From Rhodothalassium salexigens DSM 2132 (GTDB lineage: Bacteria > Pseudomonadota > Alphaproteobacteria > Sphingomonadales > Rhodothalassiaceae), in the NCBI RefSeq assembly GCF_004341375.1, contig NZ_SLXO01000009.1:123888-187887 (forward strand): a stretch of DNA of 64,000 bases. The letters are read 5' to 3'. The first letter of the stretch is position 1; every line of letters starts with the position of its first letter. Made by a program: the position numbers and the translations under genes. The notes beneath the pieces were generated by a model, which was not told the DNA's origin, did not search any database, and worked only from the letters and a program-made list of their open reading frames with translations. Shown piece by piece: positions 60,256-64,000 of this stretch.

Positions 60256-60321
60256 CCGTCCCCTCGGACTGGGGCATGTCTCGGATAGGGACATGGCATT
60301 ACCGATATCAGGGAGGTATAT

Positions 60322-63228
60322 GTGTTCTATCATCAACGACCCGGCGCCGTGTCGACACTGGCGCTTTTGACCGGTTTGTCCTGCTTGACCGCATCGGCCG
60401 CCGCACAATCGCCCGATCAGGCCGGTGCCCAGGAGGTCGATGAGGTCGAGGAAATCGTGGTCACCGGGTCACGGATCGCCCGGTCGACCGCCACCACGCC
60501 AACGCCGGTGACCAGCGTCGACGCCGAGCAATTGGCATTGAATGCCGACAACCGTCTAGCCGATACCCTCAATCAGTTACCCGCTCTCGGGGCCACCCGC
60601 ACGCCGGCCAGTACGAACTTCGCCCCCCAACAGGCCGGCACCAACTTCCTGGATCTGCGGCGCCTTGGGATCGACCGGACACTGGTTTTGGTGAACGGTC
60701 GGCGCCATGTGGGCAGCGACCCGGGGTCCGCCGCGGTGGACACCAATACGATCCCAACCGCCCTGGTGGAGCGTGTTGAGGTCATCACGGGCGGCGCCTC
60801 CGCCGTTTATGGCGCGGATGCGGTTTCGGGCGTGGTGAACATTATTTTGAAGGATGATTTCGAGGGTCTGAAATTTGACGGTCAGCTTGGCATATCGGAT
60901 GAAGGCGACGGCGAAAGCCAAAAAATCAGTGTGACCGCCGGGACCAATTTCGACGACAACCGCGGCAATATCTACTTCAACGCCACCTTCGATAACAGCG
61001 AAGAGATCAATGGGGCCGACCGCAATTGGCGCGATGCCAGCCGTCGTTTCGCCCCCAATCCTGACGACACCGGGCCCAATGACGGCATCCCCGACCAGAT
61101 CTTGTTCGAGGATACGGGCTTCATATCCACCGCGCCGGGGGGACGGGTGATCGGGCCTGACGGTCAGGTATTCGAAGCCAATGGCGGCCCCTTCACTTTC
61201 AACGATAATGGCGACTTGGTTGCGCAGGACCTGGGCAATCTGATCGCGCCGTCTCTGTCATCCGGCGGTGACACGGTGGACTTGGCGCCCTTCGATTTCA
61301 TCCAGGTACCGGTGGAACGGCTGCTGCTGTCGGGCGGAGTACGCTACGCTTTCAGCGACAAACACACTTTTTTCGCCGACGCCAAATTCGCCCAGACGAC
61401 GGCGTCCACGGCGGGCCAACCCTCTTTCTCCCTGCCCAGTGTGGAGCCCATCTTCCTGCAGGCCGACAATCCCTTTGTCCCTCAGGAGTTGCGTGACATT
61501 CTGGCAGCCGAAGATCTGGATGGCTTTTTCGTCGGCCGCACCCATGTGGACCACGGCCAATCCCGATCCAAATCCGACCGGGATACAATCCAACTCTATC
61601 TGGGTTTCGAAGGTGCGATCTCTTCCAACCTGGATTATTCAGTGCACTACCAATACGGCCGGTCGGACATCACCACCAAGTTCATCAACCAACAAGTGCC
61701 CTCGCGGTTCCAGCAAGCACTGGATGCTGTGCGCGACCCGCAGACAGGGGAAATCGTCTGCCGCGACCCATCGGGCGGGTGCAAGCCCCTGAACGTCCTG
61801 GGCCCGCAAGCGGCTTCGCAAAGCGCCCTTGCGTTTGCCTATACCGATTTCCTGACCGAGGGGCTTGTGGAGCAAAATGTGGTCAACGCCACGGTGACCG
61901 GCGATACGGCTGACCTCCTTGAATTGCCCGGCGGACCGGTGGGCTTTGCCGGGGGCTTTGAGTATCGAACCGAACGCGCGGAAACCGAAGAGGGCTTCCT
62001 GCGCAATACCGGTGATATCTTCGCCTCGCCGCCCATCGGCAACATCGAAGGCGACTTCGACGTCTGGGAAGTCTTCGGCGAGGTGAACCTGCCCCTGGTC
62101 CGCGACCTGCCCCTCGCCGAAGAGATCAACCTCGATGGTGCGATCCGCTATGGCGACTATTCCACCATCGGGGGGACCACCGCCTGGAAGGTCAGTGCAG
62201 ATTGGGCACCCACGGCAGACCTACGCTTCCGCGGCGCCTTTTCAGTCGCTGTTCGGGCCCCCAATGTGGGCGAGTTGTTCGGCCCCACGGACGTGAACAA
62301 CATCTTTCTGATCGACCCCTGCGACGCGGCCAATCTGGCCAACGGCTCGCGCAGCCGGCCGGACAATTGCGCTGCGCTGGGCCTGCCAGCCGATTTCGAC
62401 TCCCAATCTCAGAACCGCACCAACACGGTCATCACAGGCGGCAATCCGAACCTGACGGAAGAAAAGGCCGACACGATCACGGTGGGGGCCGTTTTCACCC
62501 CGCGCTTTCTGCCGGGGCTGACCCTGGCCGTCGACTATTGGGATATCAAGATTACCGACGCGGTGAACAGTTTCCCCGCCCAGGCTATCGTGAACAACTG
62601 CGTTGATGCCGAAAGCATCGATAACCCCTTCTGCGATCAGGTTCGCCGTCAGACCAACGGTAACTTCGATGCGATCGAAAGCCGGCTGATCAATGTCGCC
62701 AAGCTCGAAGCCTCGGGCATTGATTTTGATGCGCGCTACATCATCGACCTAGCCGGTACCACGGCCAACGCGGTGCCGGGATCGCTGGAAGCGAGTTTCG
62801 TGGGAACGTACCTGGACACTCTGGCCTTCTTCGGCCAGGAGAACACCACCACCCCCGACCGCGAGGCCGGCGAACTGGGCGACCCGGAATTCTCCTTCAC
62901 GTCAAGGCTCTCCTATTATTGGCATAATTGGACCTTCAGCCTTGAGGAACGATTCCTGTCCAGCATGCGCTCGGACCTCGGCGAGGTGCCCGAAGCTCGC
63001 GCCCCCAACAGCACCGATGCCGAATGGTATACGGATATCAATATCCGCTACCAGATCGTCGAAGGCACATCGGTCTTCTTTTCCGTCGACAATCTTTTGG
63101 ACAATGATCCCCCTTTGCTGGCCCAAGTACCCGAGACGCGCGGTTTCCTGACCAACGGGCGTAATGATGTGGGCCTGTTTGATCAGGTGGGGCGCTTCTT
63201 CCGACTAGGTGCATCGGTCAGCTTCTGA
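60322..63228 (+). CDS. TonB-dependent receptor 5 (large, Caulobacter/Sphingomonas type)
   Basis: This is a 968-residue outer membrane receptor of the large group common in Caulobacterales and Sphingomonadales. A signal peptide (ending TASAAAQ) is followed by an acidic linker, a TonB-box-like EEIVVTGSRIARS, a plug with VLVNGRRHVGSDPGSAAVDT and VITGGASAVYGADAVSGVVN, and a long barrel ending in LGASVSF. The start is GTG 60322, five bases after a strong GGGAGG; an overlapping ATG is out of frame. The gene has noticeably lower GC and different codon use than its neighbours, especially in the second half, which may reflect transfer. The substrate is unknown. Confidence 0.92.
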   Translation: MFYHQRPGAVSTLALLTGLSCLTASAAAQSPDQAGAQEVDEVEEIVVTGSRIARSTATTPTPVTSVDAEQLALNADNRLADTLNQLPALGATRTPASTNFAPQQAGTNFLDLRRLGIDRTLVLVNGRRHVGSDPGSAAVDTNTIPTALVERVEVITGGASAVYGADAVSGVVNIILKDDFEGLKFDGQLGISDEGDGESQKISVTAGTNFDDNRGNIYFNATFDNSEEINGADRNWRDASRRFAPNPDDTGPNDGIPDQILFEDTGFISTAPGGRVIGPDGQVFEANGGPFTFNDNGDLVAQDLGNLIAPSLSSGGDTVDLAPFDFIQVPVERLLLSGGVRYAFSDKHTFFADAKFAQTTASTAGQPSFSLPSVEPIFLQADNPFVPQELRDILAAEDLDGFFVGRTHVDHGQSRSKSDRDTIQLYLGFEGAISSNLDYSVHYQYGRSDITTKFINQQVPSRFQQALDAVRDPQTGEIVCRDPSGGCKPLNVLGPQAASQSALAFAYTDFLTEGLVEQNVVNATVTGDTADLLELPGGPVGFAGGFEYRTERAETEEGFLRNTGDIFASPPIGNIEGDFDVWEVFGEVNLPLVRDLPLAEEINLDGAIRYGDYSTIGGTTAWKVSADWAPTADLRFRGAFSVAVRAPNVGELFGPTDVNNIFLIDPCDAANLANGSRSRPDNCAALGLPADFDSQSQNRTNTVITGGNPNLTEEKADTITVGAVFTPRFLPGLTLAVDYWDIKITDAVNSFPAQAIVNNCVDAESIDNPFCDQVRRQTNGNFDAIESRLINVAKLEASGIDFDARYIIDLAGTTANAVPGSLEASFVGTYLDTLAFFGQENTTTPDREAGELGDPEFSFTSRLSYYWHNWTFSLEERFLSSMRSDLGEVPEARAPNSTDAEWYTDINIRYQIVEGTSVFFSVDNLLDNDPPLLAQVPETRGFLTNGRNDVGLFDQVGRFFRLGASVSF

Positions 63229-63652
63229 CCGATGTCTGCTGCTTGGGCCTGTTCGGTCAGGCATCAATGGCGGGCCTGGCAGGCTGCGGAAAAAGCCGTG
63301 TGGTTTTCCGCTTTCCCCACCGGCGGCGCTTGAAAGTGGCTCTGCCGGTGGGGTTGGACTCGCAGCCTTTTGGCTGGGTGTCATGCCGATCGTCGGTTTT
63401 GGGGGCGACACCGAGCGCCATGCCGGCCCCCGACTCTGGCTTCAGATGGATAAAGGTCAGGGGTCGCAGCCCCCCCAGAGGTGATAGCCCCCTCGCGCCT
63501 TGGAATTGACGAAAAACCGCACCCAAAAGACGAGCAGAAAGCTACTGCCTCAGAATGCCATGGCCAAGTGGGGCAGGCCCGAAAGGCGACCCAATATCCA
63601 ACCAGCAAAACGCCGGGTGATTATAGGTCGGTTTTTGGCAGTTTTCTGGGAA
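63229..63652. other. Gene-free stretch after receptor 5
   Basis: Two hairpins follow the receptor stop: CGGAAAA/TTTTCCG (63287-63310) and CCCCACCGGC/GCCGGTGGGG (63315-63353, 19-base loop), which probably end transcription. The rest has no supported gene up to the tRNA-like sequence. Confidence 0.5.
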
Positions 63653-63737
63653 TGGTGACCCCTACGGGACTCGAACCCGTGTTTCCGCCGTGAAAGGGCG
63701 ATCTGCTTTAAAATCAAGCCGGTTTGGCAATTTCCCC
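63653..63737 (-). pseudogene. Broken class II tRNA-like sequence (Leu-like), possible att site
   Basis: On the minus strand a tRNA-like 3' half is clear: variable arm CGCC...GGCG, T arm ACGGG-TTCGAGT-CCCGT, then AGGGGTCA and encoded CCA. A D-arm-like GAAATTGCCAAACC and a TTTTAAA loop resemble tRNA-Leu(TAA). However, the 5' acceptor strand needed to pair with GGGGTCA is absent, and the anticodon stem is poorly paired, so it is not an intact tRNA. Such 3' fragments typically mark the end of an element integrated in a tRNA gene. Confidence 0.5.
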
Positions 63738-63790
63738 GTTTTGTTCACCCTCATATAAATCAACGCCTTACACCCCAATTGCCAAACCGT
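63719..63790. repeat. 13-bp inverted repeat flanking the tRNA-like 5' end
   Basis: CGGTTTGGCAATT near 63719-63731 and its complement AATTGCCAAACCG near 63777-63789 lie about 60 bases apart, across the point where tRNA similarity ends. They could be integrase binding sites. Confidence 0.5.
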
Positions 63791-63830
63791 GTTCGGCGCG
63801 GAAACAGCCATGAGAACCCCGCTAGTCGAA

Positions 63831-64000
63831 TTATTCCCGGCGGCCATTCACCAGCCGACGCACAGCGATCAGATCGCGGCGGCAGTGGCGGGCGGCGGTG
63901 GCGGTTTCCACGGCCCAGCGGGCCACATCGGCCTGGGTGATGTCAGGGCCGGTCGGCGGGTCCGGGATCGGCGGGCAGGTCAGAAGGGCTTGGGGTATCG
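63831..64000 (-). CDS. Phage Rz1/LysC-like lysis protein, C-terminal part
   Basis: A reading frame enters from the right edge and stops at 63831, giving 55 visible residues. It contains LLTCPPIPDPPTGPDITQAD, then VARWAVETATAARHCRRDLI and a basic end. The Cys-Pro-x-x-Pro stretch followed by a helix with a single Cys and D/K/R-rich tail resembles the C-terminal part of Rz1-like (LysC) spanin proteins of tailed phages, which disrupt the outer membrane at lysis. The similarity is recalled by pattern, not by search. Its place next to the broken tRNA supports a prophage continuing beyond the window. Confidence 0.5.
   Translation of the reverse strand, partial: IPQALLTCPPIPDPPTGPDITQADVARWAVETATAARHCRRDLIAVRRLVNGRRE

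Noticed and set aside
63653..63737. An intact tRNA-Leu or tRNA-Ser gene
   Set aside because: The 5' acceptor strand and a paired anticodon stem are missing, so it was recorded as a broken tRNA-like sequence.

Overview
The window is high-GC DNA from an alphaproteobacterial purple phototroph. Three features support this: an LH2-type pucBA pair with a pucC-family gene, a photoactive yellow protein (PYP) gene with its chromophore ligase, and typical alphaproteobacterial neighbourhoods (pcm-tolC-popZ-valS; tRNA-Arg beside an NDUFS4-like gene). A PYP so close to the Halorhodospira protein, together with LH2, suggests a salt-loving phototroph of the Rhodothalassium kind. That genus assignment is inference; the phototrophic lifestyle is read directly from the genes.

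Layout. 1-7.3 kb: the 3' part of ftsZ, an XRE regulator, bamD, recN and ligA. 7.3-14 kb: an orphan 54-aa gene, then valS, popZ, tolC and pcm on the minus strand. 14.2-16.1 kb: the glutathione-dependent formaldehyde pair (class III alcohol dehydrogenase and S-formylglutathione hydrolase). 16.2-29 kb: a TonB-dependent uptake region with two tandem paralogous receptors, a di-haem peroxidase-exbB-exbD-tonB operon, and an AraC regulator divergent from a third receptor. 29-39.3 kb: housekeeping and metabolic genes with tRNA-Cys and tRNA-Arg. 39.5-51 kb: a photobiology region (pCL, pyp, DUF2256, photolyase-like gene, carbonic anhydrase, oxidoreductase, P-type ATPase, pucBA, an unrecognised repeat protein, pucC, then def). 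51.7-56.2 kb: an acetyl-CoA hydrolase/CoA-transferase, an alcohol dehydrogenase and an aldehyde dehydrogenase. 56.7-63.2 kb: two more receptors and a second AraC regulator. 63.65-64 kb: a broken tRNA-like sequence followed by the end of a phage Rz1-like gene, probably the edge of a prophage.

The most interesting signals are regulatory. A 17-bp palindrome-like site, consensus GTGCNAGTCACTYGCAM, lies in front of the two tandem receptors, the peroxidase-exbBD-tonB operon and a distant fourth receptor, implying one regulon. The two AraC regulators have their own direct-repeat sites. In the light-harvesting region a PpsR/CrtJ-type site precedes pucBA, and an undescribed 188-aa protein with repeated LGMPxL motifs sits between pucBA and pucC. 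The pyp gene overlaps its coumarate ligase, so both are likely made together. A photolyase-like protein lacking the usual N-terminal domain is translationally coupled to a DUF2256 zinc-ribbon protein just upstream of pyp on the opposite strand.
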